In this document: one piece after another, positions 26,842 through 36,772 of the stretch
How the letters are laid out: each line of letters begins with the position of its first letter
Numbering within the stretch: the first letter of the stretch is position 1
Source of the DNA: DGNJ01 sp002388905
GTDB taxonomy: Bacteria > Pseudomonadota > Gammaproteobacteria > Pseudomonadales > Porticoccaceae
Length of the DNA stretch: 64,000 bases
Direction: 5' to 3'
Assembly (NCBI GenBank): GCA_036843405.1
Contig: DAITSJ010000005.1
Location: 62,001-126,000 of the forward strand
Notes under the pieces: model-generated
The model's database searches: none
The model's input: only the letters and a program-made list of their open reading frames with translations
Told to the model about the DNA's origin: nothing
Translations under genes and position numbers: made by a program

Positions 26842-28248
26842 ATGAACACTGTTGCCGTCGCCATGCAGACCGCACCGGCCTGGGACCGGGATTTGATCGG
26901 ACGCTACGATCTTGCCGGGCCCCGCTACACATCCTATCCCACGGCCCCCCAGTTCCGGGACGAATTCGGCGAGGGGGCGATGGCCCGGGCCATTGAGCGC
27001 AGCAACAGTCGCGGCGGGCCCCTGTCCCTGTATTTCCATATCCCGTTTTGCAGCCGGGTTTGCTACTACTGTGCCTGTAACCGCATCGTCACCGCCAATC
27101 GCGATCGCGCCGGCCCCTATCTGGCAAGGCTGGAGCGGGAACTGGCCATGCAGGCGCAATTGTTTGATACCGCCAGGCCCGTGACCCAGTTGCACTGGGG
27201 GGGCGGCACCCCCACCTTTATCAGCGACGGCGAGAAGCGCCGGCTGATGGCGGCTATAGGCCGGCACTTCCGGCTGCTGGACGACGACAGCGGCGAATAC
27301 GCCATCGAGATTCATCCGGGCGACACCTCCGTCGAGAGCCTGCGCTGCCTGCGGGAACTGGGATTTAACCGGCTGAGCATGGGGGTCCAGGACTTCGACC
27401 CGGACGTCCAGGCGGCTGTGAACCGGTTCAACAGCGTCGCCGAAGTCCGGACCCTGGTGGATGCCGGCCGGGGGCTGGGGTTCCATTCCATCAGCATGGA
27501 CCTGATCTACGGCCTGCCCCGCCAGAACCGGGCGAGCTTTGACAGAACCCTCGACGAGGTGATCGGGTTGTCGCCGGACCGGCTGTCCATCTTCAACTAT
27601 GCCCACCTGCCGCACCTGTTCAAGGTCCAGCGCCAGATGGATGCGTCCCTGATGCCGGGACCCGATGAGAAGCTGGCGATGCTGGAGCATGCCACCGCCA
27701 GGCTGCTGGCCGCCGGCTATGTCTTTATCGGCATGGACCACTTCGCCAAACCGGACGACAACCTCGCGGTGGCCCAGCGGGAGGGTCGCCTGCAGCGCAA
27801 TTTTCAGGGGTATGCCACCCAGGGCGACTGCGACCTGCTCGCCTTCGGCGTTTCCGCCATCAGTGCCGTCGGCGACACCCTTTTCCAGAACCACAAAGAG
27901 ATCGGCGATTACAACGCGGCGGTGGATAGCGGCTCAGTGCCGGTGGCCCGGGGTATTGACCTGAGTCGCGACGACCGGATCCGCGGGGCGGTGATCGAGA
28001 GCCTGATCTGCCACTTCCGGCTCGATATCACCGGTATCGAGGACCGCTTTGGCATCCATTTCCGGCGCTATTTTGCCGCGGAACTGGCGAACCTGAGAGC
28101 CATGGCCGACGACGGCCTGTTGGAGATCGGGGCAAGAGAAATCCGGGTGACGCGGGCGGGACGCCTGCTGATTCGCCGGATCTGCATGGTCTTCGATGCC
28201 TACCTGTCCGGGAGTGGCGGACAGCCCCGGTTTTCGAGAATCATTTGA
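26842..28248 (+). CDS. hemN: Oxygen-independent coproporphyrinogen III dehydrogenase (radical SAM)
   Basis: This 468-residue enzyme decarboxylates coproporphyrinogen III to protoporphyrinogen IX in heme synthesis without oxygen. The radical SAM motif is in FCSRVCYYCACN (C-x3-C-x2-C-x-C, as in HemN rather than HemW), with Y before it in LYFHIPFC. The glycine-rich LHWGGGTPTF and FNRLSMGVQDFDPDVQ blocks follow, and a HemN C-terminal domain ends the protein. The ATG at 26842 gives the usual length; the open frame runs 25 codons further up without family similarity. I found no clear FNR box upstream. Confidence 0.93.
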   Translation: MNTVAVAMQTAPAWDRDLIGRYDLAGPRYTSYPTAPQFRDEFGEGAMARAIERSNSRGGPLSLYFHIPFCSRVCYYCACNRIVTANRDRAGPYLARLERELAMQAQLFDTARPVTQLHWGGGTPTFISDGEKRRLMAAIGRHFRLLDDDSGEYAIEIHPGDTSVESLRCLRELGFNRLSMGVQDFDPDVQAAVNRFNSVAEVRTLVDAGRGLGFHSISMDLIYGLPRQNRASFDRTLDEVIGLSPDRLSIFNYAHLPHLFKVQRQMDASLMPGPDEKLAMLEHATARLLAAGYVFIGMDHFAKPDDNLAVAQREGRLQRNFQGYATQGDCDLLAFGVSAISAVGDTLFQNHKEIGDYNAAVDSGSVPVARGIDLSRDDRIRGAVIESLICHFRLDITGIEDRFGIHFRRYFAAELANLRAMADDGLLEIGAREIRVTRAGRLLIRRICMVFDAYLSGSGGQPRFSRII

Positions 28249-28293
28249 TGCCGGCGCCTGCGCCGCGTAAAATCGGCGGACATATTCTGATAT

Positions 28294-28384
28294 GACCTGA
28301 GGGGTGGCCCGGCGCGGGCCTGAGACGTTCATGTGGACGAACCCTTTGAACCTGATCCGGTTAATGCCGGCGTAGGGATAGGTG
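28294..28384 (+). ncRNA. TPP (THI-element) riboswitch
   Basis: The conserved core is directly readable. GGGGTG and CTGAGA form the first arm (28301-28325), then ACCCTTTGAACCTGATC, then TAATGCCGGCGTAGGGA (28362-28378). A P1 helix can form between ACCT (28295-28298) and AGGT (28380-28383). It lies 60 bp ahead of the TonB receptor and should respond to thiamine pyrophosphate. Confidence 0.95.
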
Positions 28385-28393
28385 CTCTTCGCT

Positions 28394-28439
28394 GCCTCCC
28401 GCACGCGCATACCGGGTCTCCCCATTCCACCCGGGAGGC
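28394..28439 (+). promoter_or_regulatory. Shine-Dalgarno sequestering hairpin of the TPP riboswitch
   Basis: GCCTCCCG (28394-28401) is the exact complement of CGGGAGGC (28432-28439), which contains the GGGAGG ribosome-binding site of the receptor gene. A competing stem CCGGGT/ACCCGG (28412-28417 with 28429-28434) overlaps it. This suggests translational control: ligand-bound RNA frees the sequestering strand to hide the RBS. Confidence 0.65.
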
Positions 28440-28443
28440 TCCA

Positions 28444-30567
28444 ATGACAAACCGACAATCCCTGTTTCGGGGATTAGCCCTGACAGTTCCCGCCCTCATT
28501 TTTAGTGCTGCCGCCAGTGCCGCCGAGGCCATTGAGGAGATACTGGTGACCGCGGATTTCCGCCGCGCGCCGGTGATGGATTATGCCGCCAGCATCAGTG
28601 TGCTGGACAGCGAGCAGATAGCGTCCCGCACCGCCAGGCACCTTGCCGAGGTCTTCTCCCTGGCGCCTAATGTCAATTACGCCAGCGGCGCTTCCCGGGG
28701 GCGGTTCTTCCAGATCCGCGGCATCGGCGAGCGCAGTCAGTTTGTCGAGCCCGTCAATCCTTCCGTGGGGCTGATCGTCGACGGCATCGACCTGACCGGG
28801 ATCGGCGGCGCCGCCACCACCCTGGACATTCAGCAGGTGGAAATCCTTCGCGGCCCCCAGGGAACACTTTACGGTGCCAACGCCCTGGCCGGCCTGATCA
28901 ACATGGTATCCGGTGCACCCACCGAGACGTTTTACGGTCGGGTGGAAACCACGCTGGCGGAATATGACACCAAAACCGTCAGCGCCGTTGTCAGCGGGCC
29001 ATTCAACGAGACTCTCGGTTATCGTGTCGCGATCCAGCAGCACAACAGCGACGGCTATATCGACAATGTCCACCTGGACCGGGAGGATACCGACAACCTT
29101 GACGAACTGACCGCGCGCGGCCGGTTGCGCTGGCAGCCCCGCGAAGATCTGCAGGTGGATTTTTCCGCTCTCTATGTCGATGTCGATAATGGCTACGATG
29201 CCTTCTCCCTGGACAATACCCGGGAAACCCTCTCCGACGAGCCCGGCCACGACCGCCTGGAAACCCTGGCGGGCTCCATGAGGGTTCAATGGCGGGCCAG
29301 CGAGGATTACCGCCTGATTGCCCTGTTGAGCCATGCGGATTCCGACAGCGAGTACGGCTTTGACGAGGACTGGAGCTTCGAGGGTATCTGCGACGTTTTC
29401 GACTGCGTGTTTCCCGGCTACTCGTCCTTCGATAATTACCTGCGGGAGAACCGCAATACCAGCGTCGATCTGCGCTATGTGTCCGACAACGAGCCGGAGG
29501 AAACCGGATGGGTGCTTGGCCTTTACTACCGGGACCAGCAGGAAGACCTGCGTCGCGAGTACAGCTTTTTGTCGGAAGATTTTCTCAGTGATTTTGACAG
29601 CAGGAATGCCGCCGTCTACGGCCAGGTCGAGTATCCGCTGACCGGTGACCTGACACTGGTGACCGGGCTGCGTTACGAGCAGCGTGAGGCGGAGTACAGC
29701 GACTCCGATGGCGCCGAATTCAGTCCCCGGGAAAACATGTGGGGCGGCAGGCTGGCCCTGGAGTACTACACCGCCGGCGACACCCTGGTCTATGGCCTGA
29801 TTTCCCGGGGTTACAAGGCCGGCGGCTTCAACAGTAACCAGAGCCTGCCGGTGGCGGATCGCGAGTTCGATACCGAAAACCTCTGGAACTATGAAATCGG
29901 CGTCAAAGGCAGCTGGTGGGAAGACCGCCTGAGCGCACAACTGGCGCTCTTTTACCAGGACCGGGAGGATGTCCAGACCCGTCAGTCCGTGGTCGAACCC
30001 AACGAAGGGGATATCTGCCCCTGCGAGTTTATCGATTACACCACCAACGCCGCCGCCGGCAGCAGCCAGGGACTCGAGGCGGAACTCAACTGGCGCGCCA
30101 CCGAACAGGTCCGGGTCTACGCCAGCCTGGGGCTGCTGGAGAGTGAGTTCGAGGATTTCGAGAGTTTCGCCCACGTGGGTGCCGATCCGGAAACGGGCAC
30201 GCCCTTTGACCTCGGGGGTCGCGATCTGCCCCACGCCCCCAATTACCAGTATGCCCTGGGCACCGTTATACAGATGACCGAGCACTGGTATGCGCGCCTG
30301 GAAGTGGAAGGCAAGGACGAATTCTATTTCTCCAGCCGGCACGGTGCCCGGGCCGACGCCTATGAGCTATTCAACGCCCGCCTGGGTTACCGGGGAAATA
30401 ACTGGCACCTGGTGCTGTGGGGCAGGAACCTCACGGACAGGGATTACCAGGTACGCGGGTTTGGCAGCTTCGGCAACGATCCCCGCAAGGGCTACGCCAC
30501 GGAACCCTATTACCAACTCGGAGATCCGCGAGTGGTTGGCGTGACCGCCAGTTACGAATTCCAGTAA
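28444..30567 (+). CDS. TonB-dependent outer-membrane receptor, predicted thiamine receptor
   Basis: This 707-residue protein has a signal peptide (ending near AAASAAEA), a TonB box-like EEILVTADF (~residue 26), a plug domain with FFQIRGIGERSQF and VEILRGPQGTLYGANALAG, and a 22-strand-type barrel ending VGVTASYEFQ. The C-terminal residue is Gln after Phe. The start ATG follows GGGAGGCTCCA. A TPP riboswitch precedes it and thiamine-related genes follow, so I infer uptake of thiamine or a thiamine phosphate or precursor across the outer membrane. The barrel alone would not reveal the ligand; the regulatory context does. Confidence 0.88.
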   Translation: MTNRQSLFRGLALTVPALIFSAAASAAEAIEEILVTADFRRAPVMDYAASISVLDSEQIASRTARHLAEVFSLAPNVNYASGASRGRFFQIRGIGERSQFVEPVNPSVGLIVDGIDLTGIGGAATTLDIQQVEILRGPQGTLYGANALAGLINMVSGAPTETFYGRVETTLAEYDTKTVSAVVSGPFNETLGYRVAIQQHNSDGYIDNVHLDREDTDNLDELTARGRLRWQPREDLQVDFSALYVDVDNGYDAFSLDNTRETLSDEPGHDRLETLAGSMRVQWRASEDYRLIALLSHADSDSEYGFDEDWSFEGICDVFDCVFPGYSSFDNYLRENRNTSVDLRYVSDNEPEETGWVLGLYYRDQQEDLRREYSFLSEDFLSDFDSRNAAVYGQVEYPLTGDLTLVTGLRYEQREAEYSDSDGAEFSPRENMWGGRLALEYYTAGDTLVYGLISRGYKAGGFNSNQSLPVADREFDTENLWNYEIGVKGSWWEDRLSAQLALFYQDREDVQTRQSVVEPNEGDICPCEFIDYTTNAAAGSSQGLEAELNWRATEQVRVYASLGLLESEFEDFESFAHVGADPETGTPFDLGGRDLPHAPNYQYALGTVIQMTEHWYARLEVEGKDEFYFSSRHGARADAYELFNARLGYRGNNWHLVLWGRNLTDRDYQVRGFGSFGNDPRKGYATEPYYQLGDPRVVGVTASYEFQ

Positions 30568-30584
30568 AGCGCCGGGAGGTGCCC

Positions 30585-30833
30585 ATGAAACTGTCCGCGG
30601 AAATTACCCTATACCCACTGCAGGACGATTACCTGCCCGTGATCAAGCGCTTCCTCGAGGAGTTGACCGCGCGTGCGGGAGTCAAGCGGGAAACCTTTCC
30701 CACCTGTACCGTGCTCACCGGCGAATACGACGAAGTACTGGGCTTGATTGGCACCATGATGAAATGGAGTCACGAGAATCTGGGCAAGTCGGTGTTTGTG
30801 GTGAAATTCCTGCCCGACTACGAGGCACTTTAG
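30585..30833 (+). CDS. Small YkoF/MTH1187-like thiamine-binding protein
   Basis: This 82-residue single-domain protein starts MKLSAEITLYPLQDDYLPVI and contains GEYDEVLGLIGTMMKWS and KSVFVVKFLPDYEAL. These fit the ferredoxin-like YkoF/PF01910 thiamine- or HMP-binding fold. Bacillus YkoF has two such domains and this protein has one. There is no signal peptide, so it should be cytosolic and may buffer or sense thiamine. It lies 17 bp after the receptor gene with GGGAGG as RBS. The next gene starts on the codon right after its stop. Confidence 0.8.
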   Translation: MKLSAEITLYPLQDDYLPVIKRFLEELTARAGVKRETFPTCTVLTGEYDEVLGLIGTMMKWSHENLGKSVFVVKFLPDYEAL

Positions 30834-31487
30834 TTGGGCGATTTTGTCCGGGGCGTCGCCGACACCGCGCTGCAACTGTCAGGCTGGGAAGCGCTGGCGG
30901 TGGTGCTGGCGGTGGCGTATCTGTTGCTGGCGGTGCGCGAGAGCCTCTGGTGCTGGTACTGTGCCCTGGCCAGCACCGCCATCTACACGGTGCTGTTCTG
31001 GAACGTCAGCCTGTTGATGGAATCCGCTCTCAATGTCTTTTACATGGCCATGGCGGTTTACGGCTGGTGGCAGTGGCGCCGGGGCGGCGGCGAACACCGG
31101 GGCGTGGCGATCCACCGCTGGCCTTTGCGCATTCACCTGGCATTGCTTGCCGGCATCGCCGTTTTAACCCTGGCTTCCGGTTACTTTCTCAGCACCCGAA
31201 CCCAGGCTGCCTGGCCCTACCTGGATTCCTTTACCACCTGGGCCAGCGTAATCACCACTTTCATGGTGGCAAAGAAGATCCTCGAGAACTGGTTTTACTG
31301 GTTCGTCATCGACAGTACATCGGTCTTTCTCTATCTTGACCGGGACATGCCACTGACGGCGGTTTTGTTCATCGTCTATGTGGTACTGGTCGTCTGCGGT
31401 TATGTCACCTGGCGTCGCCATGAAAAGAGAGAACAGAAAGAACGGAGAGAACAACGGGAACAACAGGGGCAGCTCCGGCCGGCCTGA
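30834..31487 (+). CDS. pnuT: PnuC-family inner-membrane transporter, predicted thiamine permease (PnuT)
   Basis: This 217-residue polytopic protein of the PnuC/PnuT facilitator family has about seven membrane segments between residues 15 and 195. It shows the family blocks WCWYCALASTAIYTVLFW, YMAMAVYGWWQW and NWFYWFVIDSTSVFLY. PnuC proteins carry nicotinamide riboside; the thiamine group is recognised mainly by its TPP-riboswitch context, as here. It starts with TTG immediately after the TAG of the previous gene, with GAGG eight bases upstream, implying translational coupling. The basic C-terminus (KREQKERREQREQQ) overlaps the next gene by 68 bp. Confidence 0.85.
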   Translation: MGDFVRGVADTALQLSGWEALAVVLAVAYLLLAVRESLWCWYCALASTAIYTVLFWNVSLLMESALNVFYMAMAVYGWWQWRRGGGEHRGVAIHRWPLRIHLALLAGIAVLTLASGYFLSTRTQAAWPYLDSFTTWASVITTFMVAKKILENWFYWFVIDSTSVFLYLDRDMPLTAVLFIVYVVLVVCGYVTWRRHEKREQKERREQREQQGQLRPA

Positions 31488-32238
31488 CAGGCGCCTGGAA
31501 ACAGCCCTGGACAGTTGGCGGCTGTGGTCGCCGTCGTTGGGGCCGCGTCCCCGCGCCGTGCGCCGCCTGCCAGGCGGGCTCACCAACGAAGCCTGGCTGC
31601 TCGATACCGAGGCGGGACAGGCTGTGTTGCGCCTCAACAGTCCTTATCGCGAGTGGTTTGGGGTCGACCGCTACCGGGAGGCGACTGTTCTTGCCGCCGT
31701 TTCCCGTCTTGGCCTTGCTCCCGATGTCTGGTTCAACGATCCGGCGGGGGGCTTCCTGGTCACCGAATACATCGATGGCAGAACCTGGACGGCGGCGGAT
31801 TTCCGGGAGTCCGGCCAGCAGCGTAAACTGCTGACGCTGCTCGCCAAGCTTCAGTCCATCGGCGTGGATCTTCCGCGCTTCGATTACCTGGCTCACCTGG
31901 ACCATTACCGGGGGCAACTGGATCACCTGGGCATTCCCCTGCCGCCGGAACTGGCCGATCTGTGGCGGCAGTGGCGGCCGGCCATTGCCGATTTCCAGGC
32001 CGGCGACTGGCAGCCGGTTTTATGTCACCACGACCTGACCCCCGACAATATTCTGGAGAGATCCGGATACCTTTATCTGATCGACTGGGAGTACAGCGGG
32101 CTGGGCCACGCCGCCATGGACTTCCGGGCTCTCGGTCCCGATCTGATTCGAAGTGAAGCGCCCGTGGTCGGTGTCCTGTGCCGGCTAATGGACGGATTCT
32201 GGTTTCTGCTTCGGGAGGCAACGGCCCGCACCGATTGA
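31420..32238 (+). CDS. APH-fold kinase, predicted thiamine kinase (ThiK-like)
   Basis: This 272-residue protein of the aminoglycoside/choline phosphotransferase fold has RLPGGLTNEAWLLDT (nucleotide loop), the Brenner motif LCHHDLTPDNIL and the metal-binding LIDWEYSGLGHAAMDFR. This is the arrangement seen in E. coli ThiK. In the riboswitch operon it would phosphorylate incoming thiamine and trap it. The ATG at 31420 (MKRENRKNG) lies within the pnuT 3' end, giving a 68-bp overlap that supports coupled expression. Choline kinase is the main alternative, but the context favours thiamine. Confidence 0.8.
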   Translation: MKRENRKNGENNGNNRGSSGRPDRRLETALDSWRLWSPSLGPRPRAVRRLPGGLTNEAWLLDTEAGQAVLRLNSPYREWFGVDRYREATVLAAVSRLGLAPDVWFNDPAGGFLVTEYIDGRTWTAADFRESGQQRKLLTLLAKLQSIGVDLPRFDYLAHLDHYRGQLDHLGIPLPPELADLWRQWRPAIADFQAGDWQPVLCHHDLTPDNILERSGYLYLIDWEYSGLGHAAMDFRALGPDLIRSEAPVVGVLCRLMDGFWFLLREATARTD

Positions 32239-32275
32239 TCACCCGGCTCGGCAATGATTGCGGACTTCCCCGCCT

Positions 32276-32791
32276 TTATCCCGCCAGCGGCTCCGGGGCG
32301 CTGTCCCGGCTGCGCTTGGCGGTTCGATCCAGCTCGCCCAGGTCCAGGAAAGGGGAGGCGTCGATGTCCTGGGCATCCATCATCTGCGCGACACGCTGGA
32401 GAGCGGCGAGAATCATCGATTGTTCCCAGGGCTCGAGTCCACGGAACTGGCGAATAAACTGCTCCTGAAGGGGGGTGGGAGCGGTCTCCAGGACGCGTCG
32501 GCCCTCCGCCGTCAGGCAGGGGTGGATCTTGCGCTTGTCGCTGGTGGAGCGCTGCCGGTAGAGCAGGCCCCGCTTCTGCAGGCGATCGAGGATGGTGGTC
32601 ACGGTGGCCTGGCTGAGGCTGATGCGCCGCGCCAGCTCGCCCACGGTCACATCCTGTCCGCCGGCGATGGCCTGGAGCAGGAGCAGTTGCGGCATGGTCA
32701 GGCCCACGGTCTTGCTCAGGTGCTTGGAATGCAGGGCTGTCGCCCTGAGTACGCGGCGCATGGCCACCAGTACTTGGTCAATTGTTTCCAT
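32276..32791 (-). CDS. ectR: MarR-family regulator, EctR-like
   Basis: This 171-residue winged-helix repressor has MPQLLLLQAIAGGQDVTVGE, the recognition region LARRISLSQATVTTILDRLQKRGLL, and the wing with RQRSTSDKRKIHPCLT. It is divergent from ectB, and the intergenic region holds a site that closely resembles the operator I recall for Methylomicrobium EctR1. I therefore infer an osmotically responsive repressor of the ect operon. The C-terminal ~25 residues after the helical dimerisation region are charged and of unknown use. The family call is secure; the EctR name rests on context and operator. Confidence 0.82.
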   Translation of the reverse strand: METIDQVLVAMRRVLRATALHSKHLSKTVGLTMPQLLLLQAIAGGQDVTVGELARRISLSQATVTTILDRLQKRGLLYRQRSTSDKRKIHPCLTAEGRRVLETAPTPLQEQFIRQFRGLEPWEQSMILAALQRVAQMMDAQDIDASPFLDLGELDRTAKRSRDSAPEPLAG

Positions 32792-32947
32792 GGAAGTATC
32801 TCATCGAATGTATCCCGCTTCCGGGGCGGGATCCGCTTGCGGGCGTTGCCGGCAGATTGTGTCCGCCTGGAATGCCCCTGGAAGGGCCGCGACGGACCTC
32901 TCTGCCAATAAAAAAACAGGGTCTGCCGCTGCGGTCAGCGTAACTCC

Positions 32948-32978
32948 TTGATTTTCAATTTATTTAGAGTACAATACA
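32948..32978 (+). promoter_or_regulatory. Promoter of the ectB operon overlapped by an EctR-type operator
   Basis: A sigma-70-like promoter reads TTGATT (32948-32953), 16-bp spacer, TACAAT (32970-32975). Overlapping it, TATTTAGA-GT-ACAATACA (32961-32978) matches 15 of 18 positions of the EctR1 site as I recall it (TATTTAGT-GT-ACTATATA). Binding would occlude the -10 box. Confidence 0.65.
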
Positions 32979-34644
<1,666 letters not shown>

Positions 34645-34705
34645 GAGACGTACCCGCTCGGCAATTTTTTTAAACAATTCAATTCATCGACAGTAGGGGT
34701 TCACT

Positions 34706-35104
34706 ATGATAGTCAGAAGTCTTCAAGAAGCCAGAAGAGGCCGCCGTCGCATTGTCAGCGACGGCTGGGAAAGCACTCGCCTGTTGCTGGAAAGCGACAA
34801 GATGGGTTTTTCCTTTCACATCACCACGATCTACCGGAATGCGGAGTTGCACCTGCATTACCAGAACCATCTGGAGTCGGTGTACTGCATTTCCGGTTAC
34901 GGTGAAATCAAGAACGAGGAGGACGGTCAGGTGTATCCCATTCAACCGGGCACCATCTATCTTCTCGACAAAAACGACAAGCACATTCTGTACGGACATA
35001 CGGAGATGGAAATGGCCTGTGTCTTCAATCCGCCGTTGCACGGTACCGAAGTGCACAACGAGAGCGGCGCCTACGAACTGGTGGCCGAAAAGATTACCGA
35101 CTGA
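34706..35104 (+). CDS. ectC: L-ectoine synthase
   Basis: This 132-residue cupin closes N-gamma-acetyl-diaminobutyrate to ectoine, using iron. It shows [55 protein letters not shown] (metal-binding glutamate and tyrosine region), and [14 protein letters not shown] with [13 protein letters not shown] (histidine ligand). Length is normal. AGGGG precedes the ATG. Its presence implies that acetylated diaminobutyrate is available, yet the acetyltransferase gene ectA is not in this window. Confidence 0.95.
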   Translation: MIVRSLQEARRGRRRIVSDGWESTRLLLESDKMGFSFHITTIYRNAELHLHYQNHLESVYCISGYGEIKNEEDGQVYPIQPGTIYLLDKNDKHILYGHTEMEMACVFNPPLHGTEVHNESGAYELVAEKITD

Positions 35105-35207
35105 TTGTTGTCGTCATCCACGGTGCGCCGGCCCCCGGCGCGCCGACAATTTCGGAAATCGAAAGCAACATTATTCATAGAAAGCCCAAAGCGAACCGAG
35201 TGGAACA

Positions 35208-36653
35208 ATGGCTCAACATACAGTAGAGAAAATCGGCGGCACCTCCATGAGCGACTACGCTGCTGTGCGCGACAATATCATCAGGGGCGGCGGCAGGTCC
35301 GGCGACGACCTGTACAACCGCATTTTCGTGGTTTCCGCCTATGGCGGCATCACCAACTACCTGCTCGAGCACAAGAAGACCGGCCAGCCCGGTGTCTACG
35401 CCCTTTTCGCCAACGCCAACGACAACGACGAGGATTGGCGGGAGGCGCTGACGGAAGTGGGCGACAGGTTGCGGGGAATCAACGCTGAACTGTTCCGGGA
35501 TGAGGAAAAGCTCGAAAAGGCCAACAGCTTCATCAACGAGCGGCTCGAAGAGACCGAACGCTGCCTGTCGGACCTGGAGCGCCTTTGCCAGCACGGGCAC
35601 TTTGCCCTGGAAACCCATCTCAACACCGTGCGCGAGATGCTTGCCAGCATTGGCGAGGCCCACAGTGCCTGGAACACGGCGGAACTGCTCAGGGAAGAAG
35701 GCATCAACAGCCGCTTTGTCGACCTCACCGGCTGGAATGCGGATGCCCATCTGTCCCTGGATGACCGCATCAAGAAGGCCTTCGAGAAAATCGACCTGGC
35801 CAGGGAAATGGCCATCGTCACCGGTTATACCCACACCGCCGATGGCCTCATGAACTCCTTCGATCGCGGCTACAGCGAGATGACCTTCAGCCGTATCGCC
35901 GTGCTCACCGGTGCCTCCGAGGCGGTGATCCACAAGGAGTTTCATCTGAGCAGCGCCGATCCGCGGCTTGCCGGCGAGGACAGCGTGGTCCCCATCGGTC
36001 GCACCAACTACGATGTGGCCGACCAGCTCGCCAACCTGGGGATGGAGGCGATTCACCCCCGGGCAGCCAAGGGTCTGAGGCAGCAGGAGATCGCCCTGCG
36101 CATCAAGAACACCTTCGAGCCGGAACACGCCGGCACCCTGGTGACCGGCGATTACGTCAGTGACAAGCCCTGTGTGGAAATCATCGCCGGGCGAAAGAAT
36201 ATCTATGCCATCGAGTGTTTCGAGCAGAACATGATGGGCGAGATCCACCAGTACGACCGGGACCTGCTCTCCATTATTTCCCGGATGAAAGGGCATATTG
36301 TCACCAAGGATATTACCGCCAACAGTATTACCCATTACCTGGCATGCAACCTCAAGACGGTGAAGCGCATCCGGCGGGATATCGAGGAAAAATACCCGGA
36401 GAGCAGTCTCCAGGTGCGTAAAGTGGCCATCGTCTCGGCCATTGGCAGCGACATGAAGGTGCCGGGTATTCTCGCCAAGGCCGTGGGGGCGCTGGCCGAG
36501 GAAAATATCAGCGTCCTGGCCGTCCATCAGTCCATGCGCCAGGTGGACATGCAGTTCGTCATCGACGAAGATGACTACGAGACGGCGGTCAAGGCCCTGC
36601 ACAGGGGCCTCGTGGAAGTTCACGATCACGGTGATGCCATCTGCGCCGCCTGA
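35208..36653 (+). CDS. ask: Ectoine-cluster aspartokinase (Ask_Ect)
   Basis: This 481-residue enzyme phosphorylates aspartate and feeds the aspartate semialdehyde pool for ectoine. The N-terminus has EKIGGTSMSDYAAVRD (kinase signature). The catalytic domain includes IAVLTGASEAVIHKEFHLSS, and the C-terminal ACT region has VAIVSAIGSDMKVPGILAKA and ISVLAVHQSMRQVDMQFVID. The long insertion after residue 60 and the cluster position match the specialised Ask_Ect group, which escapes feedback control by lysine and threonine. It lies 103 bp after ectC. Confidence 0.92.
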   Translation: MAQHTVEKIGGTSMSDYAAVRDNIIRGGGRSGDDLYNRIFVVSAYGGITNYLLEHKKTGQPGVYALFANANDNDEDWREALTEVGDRLRGINAELFRDEEKLEKANSFINERLEETERCLSDLERLCQHGHFALETHLNTVREMLASIGEAHSAWNTAELLREEGINSRFVDLTGWNADAHLSLDDRIKKAFEKIDLAREMAIVTGYTHTADGLMNSFDRGYSEMTFSRIAVLTGASEAVIHKEFHLSSADPRLAGEDSVVPIGRTNYDVADQLANLGMEAIHPRAAKGLRQQEIALRIKNTFEPEHAGTLVTGDYVSDKPCVEIIAGRKNIYAIECFEQNMMGEIHQYDRDLLSIISRMKGHIVTKDITANSITHYLACNLKTVKRIRRDIEEKYPESSLQVRKVAIVSAIGSDMKVPGILAKAVGALAEENISVLAVHQSMRQVDMQFVIDEDDYETAVKALHRGLVEVHDHGDAICAA

Positions 36654-36772
36654 TATCGGCGCCTGATCCCGGTACTCCGCTTTCCGGGGCGCGTTGCTGC
36701 GCACCGCCATCGATGCATTGCCCGGGCGGCGTCCTGGAAATACCGGAGTATCAGAGTATCGGAGGATAGCCC

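Noticed and set aside
28333..28443. In-frame extension of the TonB receptor upstream of 28444
   Set aside because: It runs through the TPP riboswitch and would destroy the signal peptide position; the ATG with GGGAGG is the natural start.
28474..30342. 622-codon minus-strand open frame opposite the TonB receptor
   Set aside because: It is antisense to a receptor with plug and barrel motifs and has no motifs of its own.
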